From contig NZ_VCIA01000001.1 of the NCBI RefSeq assembly GCF_005887555.1, positions 2,294,001-2,358,000 on the forward strand: a stretch of DNA of 64,000 bases, given 5' to 3'. The position numbers were made by a program, and so were the translations under genes. The stretch comes from Lentibacillus cibarius (GTDB lineage: Bacteria > Bacillota > Bacilli > Bacillales > Amphibacillaceae). The notes under the pieces are model-generated. The model searched no databases, had not been told where the DNA came from, and saw only the letters and a list, made by a program, of their open reading frames with translations. Shown here one piece after another: positions 1-9,498 of this stretch. Every line of letters starts with the position of its first letter. Position 1 is the stretch's first letter.

Positions 1-247
1 CCGACGGTCTCTATTGCAACAAGACGTGCAAGGAGATTGATGAGTGGACCAGAGAAAGTAAGGATCCGCCAAGGTATATCGGCGACTTACGGCATGTAGA
101 TCACCGGAATGTGCTGAAATACAGTGTCAGAACAGGCTACCATGGTTCGCATATGTCACATTTATTTAGTGATGTAGCAGATGTCATCAACTGGAAAGAT
201 GGGTTTGAGATAGTTGCCCCCGGTGTTTCCAAATGGGCTGCTATTAA
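1..247 (+). pseudogene. Truncated Cof-type HAD phosphatase copy
   Basis: This reading frame is open from the window edge (codons from base 3) and is nearly identical to bases 38203-38449 inside the intact Cof-like gene at 37881-38669. It matches the part from DGLYCNK through PGVSKWAAI of that protein, with scattered mostly silent differences. Similarity stops abruptly after GVSKWAAI near base 245, so the C-terminal part with the GDGPND acid-residue motif is missing. The frame continues into the next, unrelated gene without a stop. The 5' end lies outside the window. It is read as a gene duplicate cut by recombination; no activity is expected. Confidence 0.8.
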
Positions 248-1468
248 TGAAATTTCAACAAACAGTAAACAGTTAAAATCAATACAATTGCTAGATAGGG
301 GGAAATGGGCACCCAAAACGTTCGAAGCTATCCAGAATTTAATTGAAGAATATGGTGTGGACAGTCCCGGTTATGATTCTGAAAAAAACCATATGTGATT
401 TTCGATTGGGATAATACATGTATTTTCCATGATGCGGAAGAGGCTTTATTCTTATACCAAATAGATCATCTTGCATTTAAACTGACACCGAGCCAATTCG
501 AAAGCATTATAAAACGTAATGTGACTGATAACTCATTCTCAGATGATTACCGAAACACCGATGGGGGACCAGTTACGCTTAAATCGATTTCAAAAGACTT
601 GGAACGTGATTATTGTTATCTTTACGATCACTATGAAAAGTTCAAGGGAAGCGAACCGTTGGAAGAGATTCGGTTAACCGATTATTTTAAAGATTTTAAA
701 GTAAAGCTTTATTTTCTCTATGCGGCTATTGGGGGTACATATGGCCCTGAAGTAGCATATCCATGGATGCAGCGTTTATTTACAAATATGACCGTTCAGG
801 AAGTGCAGAAATTAGCGGAAACCTCCAATGATTTCAATCTCGGACAGGCACTGGCCAACGTACATTTGACCAGTCCGGAACTATTATCAGGAAGCGCTGG
901 GAAAGTCGTAGTGTATTATGTAAGTGGTTTACGAGTCATCTCTGAGATTTCTAACCTAATGAATACATTTCGGAAAAGGGGCATTGACGTTTTTATTGTA
1001 TCAGCTTCCATGGAAGAAATTGTTGAAGTATTTGCAGCGAATCCTAAATATGGTTACGGTCTTCCAAAAGAAAATGTATTCGGAACAAGACTTAGGAAAA
1101 AGAATGGGATAATGCAGTCAATCCAACAGGACAACTGGCCTGTTGCGGCACATCATGGTAAAACACTTATCATCCGTAGGGAGATTGCAGCTAAAAGAAA
1201 CGGAACTGAACCCTTGCTTGTTGCAGGTGACAGCAGCAGTGACTATGAAATGTTAACAGAATTTAAAAATATGAAACTTGGCTTGATAATCAACTGTTTA
1301 CAGAAGGGCAATATTGCAGACCTTTCAGAGAAATGCAGTCTTGAAATAAAAGAAAGCGGGCCAACATATGCGCTTCAAGGGAGAAATGAAAATACTGGTT
1401 TATTGCATTTGTATGAGTCCACGACCAAATTGGGAACAAATGAAATAGTATTATTGCCAGATCGCTGA
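248..1468 (+). pseudogene. Phosphorylcholine phosphatase-like HAD hydrolase, frameshifted
   Basis: Two frames together give one HAD-superfamily phosphatase. The first part (to 398) reads GKWAPKTFEAIQNLIEEYG; the second (from 395) starts with the catalytic motif I FDWDNTCIFHD and ends with motif IV GDSSSDYEM. Adding one A to the A7 run near 385 joins them as SEKKPYVIFDWDNT. The segments VSASMEEIVEVFAANPKYGY and PKENVFGTRL resemble, from memory, Pseudomonas phosphorylcholine phosphatase PchP, a periplasmic enzyme releasing phosphate from phosphorylcholine or phosphoethanolamine. No signal peptide is left, because the upstream side is fused to a Cof-like fragment. Lying directly before a transporter and a phosphodiesterase gene, it probably served phosphate-ester use. 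The frameshift may be a sequencing error, but the lost N-terminus looks real. Confidence 0.7.
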
Positions 1469-1541
1469 TTGGATGTATGCATCCTTAATCAATGCTTTTG
1501 TTTTAATACAACCTTAATTTAATGAAAAGAGGCTGATAAAA

Positions 1542-2642
1542 TTGAAAAAACGGAATATAATGAACCCCCTGTTGGGAATTGTTTTTGCAACACTTCTGGG
1601 AACTCTAGCTGCATGTAGCGGTGGGGAAGAAAGTTCGGCAATTGAAGACCCGAATTCTATGTCAGTAGAGGAAATCACTGAGAAGGCTAAAGAAGAAGGG
1701 AAGATTCAAAGTGTCGGAATGCCTGATAGTTGGGCAAACTGGGAAGAAACTTGGAAAGAGCTAGAAAAGGAATATGGATTGGATCATACCGATACAGATA
1801 TGGACAGTGCAGAGGAAGTTGCACAATTTGAGGCGGAAGGAAAAAATGCCACAGCTGATATTGGTGATGTTGGTATTTCCTTTGGCCCCATAGCAGAAGA
1901 AAAGGGGGTAACAATGCCCTATAAAACTTCTTACTGGGATGATATTCCTGATTGGGCAAAGGATGATGACGGCGACTGGATTGTGGGATACCAAGGAACG
2001 ATTGCAATCATGACAGATAAAAGGGTTGTTGATAATCCTCCTAGATCCTGGGGTGACATTTTAGAAGGTGATTATGAAGTTTCCGTTGGTGATGTTCAGA
2101 GTGCAACACAAGCGCAAATGGCCGTATTGTCTGCTGCCTTGGCTAATGGTGGAAGCGTTGATAATTTAATGCCGGGTATTGAATATTTCGCCAAGCTTGC
2201 AAAACAGGGAAGATTGGTATTAGTTAATCCTAACCTCCCAAAATGGGAAGCAAATGAAGTGGAAGTTGCTTTGATGTGGGACTTTAATGCCATTGGTTAT
2301 GCGAATCAGCTAGATAAGGATAATTATGAAATCAGTATCCCTGAAGATGGTTCTGTGGTTAGCGGTTATGCAACGATTCTTAATAAATACGCTCCAAATC
2401 CACATGCTGCTATGTTGACTAGGGAGTATATCCTTAGTGATGCGGGGCAGGACAATCTGGCAAAAGGACATGCCCGACCAATCCGAGAAAATGCTGAGCT
2501 ATCCCAGGAAGGAAAAGATAGCCTGTTACCGCCTGAGCAGTACGAAAATACCTTTACGATTGAAGATCAGGAGGCTCTAAGTAAAAGCTTAAGTAACCTT
2601 GTGGATCTATGGAAAGAGCATGTGTTAGCTTATGTCAACTAA
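1542..2642 (+). CDS. ABC transporter solute-binding lipoprotein
   Basis: This is a 366-residue extracellular binding protein. The N-terminus is a lipoprotein signal with lipobox LAAC (Cys near residue 25), so it is anchored outside the membrane. The body resembles the Fe3+/polyamine/2-aminoethylphosphonate class of binding proteins (EEITEKAKEEGKIQSVGMPD, a late NPHAAMLTREYILSDAGQ segment). The start is TTG at 1542, preceded by AAAAGAGG. It overlaps the next gene by 11 bases and is followed by two permeases and an ATPase, so these form one importer. Substrate is unknown; the flanking phosphatase-like and phosphodiesterase-like genes suggest a phosphorylated alcohol or phosphonate. Confidence 0.85.
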   Translation: MKKRNIMNPLLGIVFATLLGTLAACSGGEESSAIEDPNSMSVEEITEKAKEEGKIQSVGMPDSWANWEETWKELEKEYGLDHTDTDMDSAEEVAQFEAEGKNATADIGDVGISFGPIAEEKGVTMPYKTSYWDDIPDWAKDDDGDWIVGYQGTIAIMTDKRVVDNPPRSWGDILEGDYEVSVGDVQSATQAQMAVLSAALANGGSVDNLMPGIEYFAKLAKQGRLVLVNPNLPKWEANEVEVALMWDFNAIGYANQLDKDNYEISIPEDGSVVSGYATILNKYAPNPHAAMLTREYILSDAGQDNLAKGHARPIRENAELSQEGKDSLLPPEQYENTFTIEDQEALSKSLSNLVDLWKEHVLAYVN

Positions 2643-3456
2643 TAAAGTTATTTTAGTAGTTGTGGATGGAATGAGAAATGATACAGCGACAAGAAATTTA
2701 GGTTATGTTCATCATTTGGTGGAGAAAAATAAAGCCGCGCTGTATAAAGTGAAATCTGAGCTTCCAAGCTTGTCCCGTCCTTTATATGAAGTTATTTTGA
2801 CTGGTACACCAAGTTTTGAAAATGGAATTGTGGATAACGCAGTTATTCGCAACTCCACAAAAGAAAGTCTGTTCCATATAACCAAAAAAAATGGTTTAAA
2901 AAATGCTACTGCTTCCTATTACTGGGTGAGTGAATTGTATAATCGTTCCCCTTTTGATGTCTATGAAGATCGTGAGCAGGAGGATGAAAGCAAACCGATT
3001 CAGTATGGAAGGTTTTATTTTGAAGACGATTATCCCGATTCCCATCTCATTATTGATGGAGAGCAATTGCGCAGGAATTTTGATCCAGACTTTTTATATA
3101 TCCATCCAATGAATGTAGATTATATTGGTGAGATATATGGTTCTGAGTCGACAGAGTACCATAAACGTGTACTACAGACTGGGAAACATCTGGCACAGAT
3201 TCTTCCAACCTGGATTGAGGAAGGTTATCAGGTGCTGATTACTGCAGATCATGGTATGAGTGAACACGGAACACACGGTGGAACAACAGAGGGTGAAAGA
3301 GATGTTCCGCTTTATGTAATTAGTCCAAAAGTTACTCCGGGAGTTCATGACGAAGAAATCCCTCAACTAGCTTTGGCGCCATTTGTCTGTAAACTTCTGG
3401 ATGTTGATCCGTCTAAGGAGATGATTTCGTTTGAATTTCCTGGGTTAGAAGAGTAA
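2632..3456 (+). CDS. Alkaline phosphatase-superfamily phosphodiesterase (nucleotide pyrophosphatase-like)
   Basis: This 274-residue protein has the metal-dependent alkaline phosphatase/NPP fold signatures: N-terminal VILVVVDGMRND (metal Asp), a nucleophile region ELPSLSRPLYEVILTGTP, and C-terminal TADHGMSEHGTHGG with the metal-binding Asp/His residues. No signal peptide is visible, so it is probably cytoplasmic. Family members cleave phosphodiesters, phosphonoacetate or similar compounds. The ATG lies inside the end of the binding-protein gene (11-base overlap), indicating translational coupling. It likely processes the substrate imported by the surrounding ABC system. Exact substrate cannot be read from sequence. 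Confidence 0.82.
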   Translation: MSTNKVILVVVDGMRNDTATRNLGYVHHLVEKNKAALYKVKSELPSLSRPLYEVILTGTPSFENGIVDNAVIRNSTKESLFHITKKNGLKNATASYYWVSELYNRSPFDVYEDREQEDESKPIQYGRFYFEDDYPDSHLIIDGEQLRRNFDPDFLYIHPMNVDYIGEIYGSESTEYHKRVLQTGKHLAQILPTWIEEGYQVLITADHGMSEHGTHGGTTEGERDVPLYVISPKVTPGVHDEEIPQLALAPFVCKLLDVDPSKEMISFEFPGLEE

Positions 3457-3465
3457 ATATCATTT

Positions 3466-3494
3466 CTGTGATTGCCTAATGTGGGCAATCACAG
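3466..3494 (+). promoter_or_regulatory. Perfect 11-bp intra-operon hairpin
   Basis: CTGTGATTGCC (3466-3476) pairs perfectly with GGCAATCACAG (3484-3494) across a 7-base loop. It sits between the phosphodiesterase stop and the first permease start. There is no T-run downstream, so it is more likely an mRNA stabiliser or processing element that raises binding-protein over permease expression than a full terminator. Confidence 0.6.
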
Positions 3495-3516
3495 AAAAAT
3501 AAAGGAGTGAAATATT

Positions 3517-4371
3517 TTGGAGACATTTGGGAAACAAAGACTTTTTCTTCTTCTTGTGCTGCTTCCATTTTTTTTGATTGTTTTCGGGTTTTTACTAGGG
3601 CCATTAGCCTCTATGCTTAAAAACAGTTTTTATGCTGATGACGGTGAAACACTAAGTTTTATTCAGTATCTTACTGTGATTAAAAGTAACTTTTATCTTA
3701 AATCAATTCTTAATAGTGTGATTATCTCACTGGTCTCAGCGCTGATTGGGATTATTATCGCAGTTATTTGTTCATATTCCATCACTCGGTTTTCAGAGAA
3801 AGTTCAGGACCGTTTATTAACAGTGTGCAATGTGTTTTCTAATTTCGAAGGGGTCCCTTTAGGGTTTTCAGCCATAATTTTATTAGGAAACAGCGGTCTG
3901 TTTATTCTATTCTTTGAAATGCTTGGTTTGGAAGCTTTTGCTCAATTTGATTTATATACTTGGGGAGGCATGATTCTTGTTTATGTCTTTTTCCAGACTC
4001 CCATTTCGATATTGCTTCTTTATCCTACATACTATGGGATGCGTGAAGAATGGCGGGAATCAGCCTTACTCCTTGGTGCGTCAAATGCTTCATACTGGAA
4101 ACACATTGGCATTCCGATTTTACTGCCTAGTATTGTAGGGATACTGAGTATTTTATTTGGGAATGCCATGGGAGCATATGCTACAGCATATGCAATGGTT
4201 GGATCCACGTATAACCTGATGTCACTGCAAATTTCCGCTCTTATAGCCGGTGACGTTGTACTTAAACCGGAACTTGGGAGTGCAATGGGTGTGTACCTTG
4301 CAGTTATCACTATCTTAGCAATGATGATAAACGAAAAAATGATGCGCAAAGTAAGGAGGGATTTGGAATGA
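3517..4371 (+). CDS. ABC transporter permease (first subunit)
   Basis: This is a 284-residue integral membrane protein with about six hydrophobic segments and a C-terminal EAA loop (EWRESALLLGASNASYWKHI) that contacts the ATPase. It is of the spermidine/iron/aminoethylphosphonate permease type. The start is TTG at 3517 behind AAAGGAGTG. Its stop overlaps the ATG of the second permease (ATGA). It forms the membrane channel with the next gene for the solute delivered by the 1542-2642 lipoprotein. Confidence 0.85.
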   Translation: METFGKQRLFLLLVLLPFFLIVFGFLLGPLASMLKNSFYADDGETLSFIQYLTVIKSNFYLKSILNSVIISLVSALIGIIIAVICSYSITRFSEKVQDRLLTVCNVFSNFEGVPLGFSAIILLGNSGLFILFFEMLGLEAFAQFDLYTWGGMILVYVFFQTPISILLLYPTYYGMREEWRESALLLGASNASYWKHIGIPILLPSIVGILSILFGNAMGAYATAYAMVGSTYNLMSLQISALIAGDVVLKPELGSAMGVYLAVITILAMMINEKMMRKVRRDLE

Positions 4372-5171
4372 ATAAAGAAAAATCTATCTGGATCCATAAA
4401 CTTATAATTGTTGCGTTAATGATTTATCTGTTTACACCTATTCTTGGAACCTTTATCTATTCTATTGCGAAAGAATGGAGTTACTCTGTTTTGCCAGATT
4501 CTTATACCTTCCAGTGGTATGGTGAATTGCTTCAAGACCCGGCATTTTACAGTGCATTGGGCAGAACATTGTTTATAGTGATTGGAACCGTAACTTTAAG
4601 TGTATTTATTATGGTACCTACTGTTTTTATCGTCGTTACCTTTTTCCCCAAATGGGAAAGACTGCTTCAGGGTCTCTCACTGTTAAGATATGGGATACCG
4701 CCAGTTGTTGCTGCCATTGGGTTAATCCAAATGTACGCTTCTGGTATCATTCCAATTTATGGAACATTTTGGATATTGTTCGGTGCATATTTTGTTCTGA
4801 TTTTACCGTTTATGTATCAGGGAATCAGAAACAGCATTAGGACAGTGAATGCAACTGATCTTATGGAATCAGCTGAATTACTTGGAGCTTCAAAAGTACG
4901 CTCCTTTATTTCTATTATCTTCCCAAATATCATTTCGGGAATTATCGTTTCCACAGTGCTATCAGTAGCTTTTCTATTTGGAGAATTTGTATTTGCCAAT
5001 CTATTGGTCGGCGGCCAATTCGAAACAATCCAGATATTAATTTACAATAAACTGGAAACCAACGGCCATTCGGTAAGTGCTATTATTATCTTGTATTATT
5101 TTATACTGCTATTGATATCAGGGTTTATCATAAAAATAGGAATGCGTAGCAATAAGAAAGCTGCGTCTTAA
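4368..5171 (+). CDS. ABC transporter permease (second subunit)
   Basis: This is a 267-residue membrane protein with six predicted helices and an EAA-type loop (DLMESAELLGASKVRSFISI). It overlaps the first permease by four bases and is preceded by AAGGAGGG inside that gene. The two differ in sequence, so the channel is a heterodimer as in polyamine and aminoethylphosphonate importers. The ATPase gene begins 15 bases downstream. Confidence 0.85.
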   Translation: MNKEKSIWIHKLIIVALMIYLFTPILGTFIYSIAKEWSYSVLPDSYTFQWYGELLQDPAFYSALGRTLFIVIGTVTLSVFIMVPTVFIVVTFFPKWERLLQGLSLLRYGIPPVVAAIGLIQMYASGIIPIYGTFWILFGAYFVLILPFMYQGIRNSIRTVNATDLMESAELLGASKVRSFISIIFPNIISGIIVSTVLSVAFLFGEFVFANLLVGGQFETIQILIYNKLETNGHSVSAIIILYYFILLLISGFIIKIGMRSNKKAAS

Positions 5172-5185
5172 GGAGGACTACAGTA

Positions 5186-6268
5186 ATGGGCTTTGTAACT
5201 GCAGATAACATAAAAAAACAATTCGGTAGTGACACGGTACTAAAGCAAGTGTCTCTTTCCCTGGAAAAAGGGGAATTTGCTACTTTACTTGGACAAAGTG
5301 GCTGCGGAAAAAGTACATTGATGCGCTGTATTGCTGGTCTAAACAAAACAGATGGTGGGGCTATATATATCGATGGAAAAAATGTGACCGATGTAAGCCC
5401 TAAAGATCGACAGGTTGGAATGGTGTTTCAGTCCTACGCATTGTTTCCGAATATGACTGTATTCGATAATATTGCATTTGGCTTAAGAATGAAAAAGCTT
5501 AAAAATTTCAAGGAAGAAGTTCATAAAATGATTGAAATGATGGGACTGAAAGGAAAAGAGGATTCTTATCCCCAGCATTTATCGGGAGGACAGATGCAAC
5601 GTGTTGCACTCGCCAGATCTTTAATTTTGCAGCCAAAAGTATTATTACTGGATGAACCACTAAGTGCACTGGATGCTAAAATAAGAAAAAATTTACAAAA
5701 AGAACTGAAACGGATTCAGCGTGAATTTAAGATTACAACAATATTTGTAACGCATGATCAAGAGGAAGCGATGACACTGTCCGATACAGTTCATTTAATG
5801 GATGAGGGACGAATCGTTCAATCAGGGGCGCCTAAAGAGATTTACACAAGCCCAACCAGTATCTTCATTGCAAGCTTTATTGGGAATTATAATATTTTAA
5901 AAAAGGAAGACTTCAAACGTCTTACCGGTAGCGAAAAAGAAAACTTCACAGAAGTGGCGATTCGCCCAGAGGTTATAAAAATAGTAACAGGATATAAAGA
6001 GATTTCCACAGAAAAAAAGGTACATTATACTGTTACTGGCGTAATTGGTGATATTTCCATGATTGGGAATGTGGTTCGTTATGAAGTGGAGGCTGCCGAT
6101 TACACATTCCAGGTGGATTCACTGAATGATGGAGGGAATCATTTATGGGAAGGAAAAGAAATAACAGTCACTTTCTCAAAAGCCGATTGTTTATTTTATA
6201 GAAATGGTGAGTCACAATCCGATTCCGACAATGGGCACAATAATTATAGAGTAACAGAAATTAAGTGA
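5186..6268 (+). CDS. ABC transporter ATP-binding protein (PotA/PhnT-like)
   Basis: This 360-residue ATPase has Walker A GQSGCGKST (about residue 37), Q-loop MVFQSYALFPNMTV, signature LSGGQMQ, Walker B VLLLDEPLSALD and switch His in VTHDQEEAMTLSD. The C-terminal 120 residues form the extra regulatory (TOBE) domain usual in this class. RBS AAGGAGG precedes the ATG. It is the last gene of the importer operon that begins at 1542 or further upstream. It energises uptake; specificity depends on the lipoprotein. Confidence 0.88.
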   Translation: MGFVTADNIKKQFGSDTVLKQVSLSLEKGEFATLLGQSGCGKSTLMRCIAGLNKTDGGAIYIDGKNVTDVSPKDRQVGMVFQSYALFPNMTVFDNIAFGLRMKKLKNFKEEVHKMIEMMGLKGKEDSYPQHLSGGQMQRVALARSLILQPKVLLLDEPLSALDAKIRKNLQKELKRIQREFKITTIFVTHDQEEAMTLSDTVHLMDEGRIVQSGAPKEIYTSPTSIFIASFIGNYNILKKEDFKRLTGSEKENFTEVAIRPEVIKIVTGYKEISTEKKVHYTVTGVIGDISMIGNVVRYEVEAADYTFQVDSLNDGGNHLWEGKEITVTFSKADCLFYRNGESQSDSDNGHNNYRVTEIK

Positions 6269-6300
6269 TAGTAAATTAATTAAATAGTGTATTTTGCCTT

Positions 6301-6858
6301 TTGTTAGAAGATAGGAGGTGCATAATAATAACACAACTTTTTTACGAATATGAAATATTTTTTAGGATATTGATCAGTGCGAGCTTAGGTTTTATTTTAG
6401 GATGGGACAGGACATCTAAAAACAAACCTGCTGGAATGAAAACATTTCCTTATGTGGCAGTCGCCTGTTCTTTAATCACGATTGTTTCTATAGAGAGTGT
6501 TGAACAGTACAATATACAAAATGTAGATAACGGATTGCGTATGGATCCGATGCGATTGGCAGCTCAAATTGTCTCTGGGTTAGGATTCCTTGGAGCAGGA
6601 GTCATTCTTAAAAATGGTTTAAAAATACAAGGCTTAACATCTGCTGCCATGATTTTTTTCGTCGGTGGCGTCGGAATTGGAATTGGTGCAGGGTTTTATT
6701 CCATTGTTATTTTCGCTACCTTTGTAACAATTGTATTGGCGAAAATAGGGATGTTTTTTGAAAAACATGATATCGGTAGAATGGGCAGCATTAAAGGAAA
6801 GCGTTGGTTTAGATGGAGGAAAAATAAACAAGTCGATAAGGAGCGCCAGAGTTTGTAA
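6301..6858 (+). CDS. mgtC: MgtC/SapB-family membrane protein, unusual start region
   Basis: The protein carries the MgtC/SapB core: a helix ending SLGFILGWDRTSKNKPAGMK, then GLGFLGAGVILKNGLKIQGLTSAAM and further helices. MgtC proteins are inner-membrane proteins linked to Mg2+ limitation and virulence in Salmonella, with unclear biochemical role elsewhere. The only canonical in-frame start is TTG at 6301, without a good RBS. A strong AGGAGGTG (6313-6320) instead precedes three in-frame ATA codons, the last at 6328 with seven-base spacing. Initiation at ATA, or loss of an ATG, is possible. The family call is sure; the start is not. Confidence 0.8.
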   Translation: MLEDRRCIIITQLFYEYEIFFRILISASLGFILGWDRTSKNKPAGMKTFPYVAVACSLITIVSIESVEQYNIQNVDNGLRMDPMRLAAQIVSGLGFLGAGVILKNGLKIQGLTSAAMIFFVGGVGIGIGAGFYSIVIFATFVTIVLAKIGMFFEKHDIGRMGSIKGKRWFRWRKNKQVDKERQSL

Positions 6859-7057
6859 AAAAGGGTAATTATAGCATTAACCTCCATAGAATCGGGTTAG
6901 CATGGAAAAAAATCCGCTTCAGAAAATGACGCGTGAAATAAATAATAAATGCAAATCAGACTTTATGTTGCTGAATAAAGCTGTAAAAGGAATGTGTATA
7001 GTTCATAAGATTGTAAAAGAGGGTGGAATGTGAAGTCAAGATGGAGTGGATGGAAAG

Positions 7058-7174
7058 GTGGAAAAATGGGAAGTGTACATGGACATTCGCCAACTAAAAA
7101 AACAAGGCTTCAAGAAAGCCCAAATTGCTAGGAAACTTGGTGTATCACGAACAACTGTCGATGATTATTTAAAG
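7058..7174 (+). pseudogene. istA: istA, 5' segment (IS21 transposase)
   Basis: This is the N-terminal helix-turn-helix segment of IstA (YMDIRQLKKQGFKKAQIARK then LGVSRTTVDDYLK). A GTG at 7058 or 7046 is the likely start; a stop at 7031 closes the frame upstream. The frame runs without a break to the 8-bp target ATTTAAAG (7167-7174), where IS66 begins, and resumes at 13069 as RNPKEMAVWEAG. Confidence 0.8.
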
Positions 7175-7242
7175 GTAAGCGTCAGATAAAACACACGTTT
7201 TAAACCTTCATTATCAATGCGATAATCTTCCTAGACATTGAT

Positions 7243-7590
7243 TTGGGAGGTTATGCGATGACGCAAAAAGACAAACGAATAGAATGGAAAACACGGTATA
7301 ATGCCTGGAAAAAAAGCGATCAGAGTATAGCGGAGTGGTGTCGGAACCACGATATAAAGCCTCATCAAATGTATTACTGGGTTCAACAATTTGAAGAGGG
7401 GCAAGATGTCCAGAAAGAGGAACCGGGACAAACTCAATGGCTCGCGGTCCAAATGGATAATGAGATGGTTACGCCTGAAGGGCAGGGACCCATCTACATT
7501 CACGTTGGCGCCATATCTGTAGAAGTCCGTCCGGATGCCGACAGGAATCTGCTTTCTGACATTATGAAGCTTCTACAAAGCCAATGTTGA
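7243..7590 (+). CDS. tnpA: IS66 TnpA-like accessory protein
   Basis: This 115-residue protein is the first ORF of the IS66 element. The N-terminal segment RIEWKTRYNAWKKSDQSIAE WCRNH, followed by HQMYYW, is the helix-turn-helix found in IS66 Orf1 proteins. The next ORF starts seven bases before its stop, indicating coupled translation. The start used is ATG at 7258 or GTG/TTG slightly upstream; a good GGGAGG lies at 7246. It is needed for transposition with TnpB and TnpC, but its exact role is not settled. Confidence 0.8.
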   Translation: MGGYAMTQKDKRIEWKTRYNAWKKSDQSIAEWCRNHDIKPHQMYYWVQQFEEGQDVQKEEPGQTQWLAVQMDNEMVTPEGQGPIYIHVGAISVEVRPDADRNLLSDIMKLLQSQC

Positions 7591-7940
7591 CCAACGTCCC
7601 ATTCGACAAAGTATATTTGGCACGCGGCAATACGGACCTGCGTAAATCCATTGACGGCTTGGCCGTCATTGTAAAGGAGTGTTTTGAACTCGATCCTTTT
7701 TCGCCCTGTCTGTTTGTTTTCTGTAACCGAAAACGCGACAAACTGAAAATCCTTCAGTGGGAGCACAATGGATTTTGGCTTCATTATCGGAGACTCGAAA
7801 GAGGCACGTTTCACTGGCCCTCTGAAAACGAAACAGCTCCGATGGGCATTAGTCAACGCCAGCTGCGCTGGCTACTCGATGGTCTTTCGATTAACCAGAA
7901 ACAGGCACATCGTGAAGAAACAGCTCGTACCATTCTATAA
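7584..7940 (+). CDS. tnpB: IS66 TnpB (Orf2) protein
   Basis: This 118-residue protein matches the IS66 Orf2 family: VYLARGNTDLRKSIDGLAVI, then CLFVFCNRKRDKLKILQWE, then GFWLHYRRLERGTFHWP. Length is typical. It overlaps tnpA by seven bases and lies 62 bases before tnpC. It appears intact. Confidence 0.9.
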   Translation: MLTNVPFDKVYLARGNTDLRKSIDGLAVIVKECFELDPFSPCLFVFCNRKRDKLKILQWEHNGFWLHYRRLERGTFHWPSENETAPMGISQRQLRWLLDGLSINQKQAHREETARTIL

Positions 7941-8008
7941 AAAAGTGAAATATACAAATACGGGAATTCGACTAGGCAAGTCGGATTTTTTTCCTTATAC
8001 TGGTGGGG

Positions 8009-9360
8009 ATGGATAACACAGCGAACGCCTCACAAGAAACAATCGAATATTATCAGGCTCAGAATGAAAAGCTTGAAATGGAGAAGGAAGAACTGGAGGC
8101 CAAACTCAAATGGTATGAGGAGCAATTCCGACTCAGCCAGCAACGTCGGTTTGGATCTTCCAGTGAACAAGTCAATTCCGATCAAATTTCGCTTTTTAAT
8201 GAAGCTGAAGATACGACCCATTCGACACTCGAGGAACCAGATCTTGAAACGGTTACTTATAAACGCAAAAAACGACGTGGCCATCGTGATCAAAAGCTTG
8301 ACAACTTGCCTAAGGAAACCCTTGACTATCATTTGTCCGATGAGGAACAAATCTGTTCCTGTTGCGGCGGTACTCTGCATGATATGAGTACGGAAGTCCG
8401 CAAGGAACTAAAGGTCATTCCAGCCCAAGTTAAAGTTGTGGAACACGTTCAACATGTCTACAGTTGCCGCCATTGCGAACGTCATGAAATTGAAACGCCC
8501 ATTGTGACGGCAAACATGCCTGAACCTGTTTTTCCGGGTAGCCTTGCATCGCCATCTGCGATGGCTTATACCATGACCCAAAAATATGTGGAAAGCATGC
8601 CTTTGTATCGTCAGGAGAAACACTTGGAGCGCTTTGGTGTATCGATCCCACGCCAGACGTTGGCTAACTGGATCGTTTATGGCGCCAGCACCTGGCTGCA
8701 GCTTATATACGATGAAATGTATGCCCATCTCATCGGGCACGACATTTTACATGCGGATGAAACGACGCTTCAGGTTCTTTCAGAACCTGATCGTCCGGCC
8801 AAGTCGAAGTCGTACATGTGGCTGTACAGAACCGGACGGGATGATACACCCATCGTGCTTTACGACTATCGGCAAACCCGGGCGAGTAAACATCCTCAAC
8901 AATTCCTGTCCAATTTTCAGGGCTATTTACATGTGGATGGCTACTCGGGGTACAATGGCCTTTCCAACGTCACATTAGTTGGATGCTGGGCGCATGCCCG
9001 CCGAAAATTTACGGAGGCTTTGACAGCGCTGCCGGAATCTGCCAGTACGTCGGCGGTGAAAGCCAAAGAAGGCCTGGCTTTCTGTGATCGTTTATTTAAT
9101 ATAGAGCGTAATTTAAAGGACGTCAGTCCTGAAGAACGTCAAAAAGCACGTCTGGAACGCAGTCAGCCTGTTCTGGATGCTTTTTCGGCATGGCTTCGTG
9201 AACAAACACCTCATGTGCTGCCCAAAAGTGCTCTGGGCCAAGCTATTAAGTACTGTCGTAACCAATGGGAACGTCTGGAGAGGTTTTTACTGGACGGGCG
9301 CCTGGAGATCGACAACAATCGAGCTGAACGTTCCATCAAACCTTTTGTGATGGGGCGCAA
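8009..9360 (+). pseudogene. tnpC: IS66 tnpC transposase, 5' part
   Basis: This is the large IS66 transposase. From the N-terminus it has a coiled-coil/leucine-rich segment, a zinc-finger-like pair (CSCCGGTLHDM and CRHCE), and the DDE core with LHADETTLQVL, LHVDGYSGYN, GCWAHARRKF and LDGRLEIDNNRAERSIKPF. It is interrupted at 9360 after FVMGR by the recombinase element and resumes at 12779 with NWLFSNTAKGA. The reading frame as it stands runs 11 codons into the insertion and stops at 9388. ATG at 8009 is preferred over 8003 because IS66 proteins commonly start there. Confidence 0.9.
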
Positions 9361-9450
9361 TTATGTTCTTAACCTAGTTATGTGCTGAAAATAAATATAA
9401 ACCTTTTGGATAAATCCATTTTATCTAATTTCAGTACATAACGTTATAAG
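9361..9450. repeat. Left end of RIT element: paired inverted motifs
   Basis: The outer motif is TTATGTTCTTAACCTAGTTA (9361-9380) continuing through TGTGCTGA (to 9388). About 40 bases inside lies an inverted partial copy, TCAGTACATAACGTTAT (about 9431-9447). The pair forms a long imperfect palindrome suited to recombinase binding. The recombinase RBS follows at 9484. Confidence 0.7.
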
Positions 9451-9498
9451 CATTGTCCTTTTGCTAAGATAAGAGTAAAAGAAAAGGAGCCAATGCTT

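Noticed and set aside
1503..1519. TTAATA and TTAATT 11 bases apart as a PhoP site before the importer operon
   Set aside because: Only two weak boxes, too close to the start at 1542 and without a -10 sequence.
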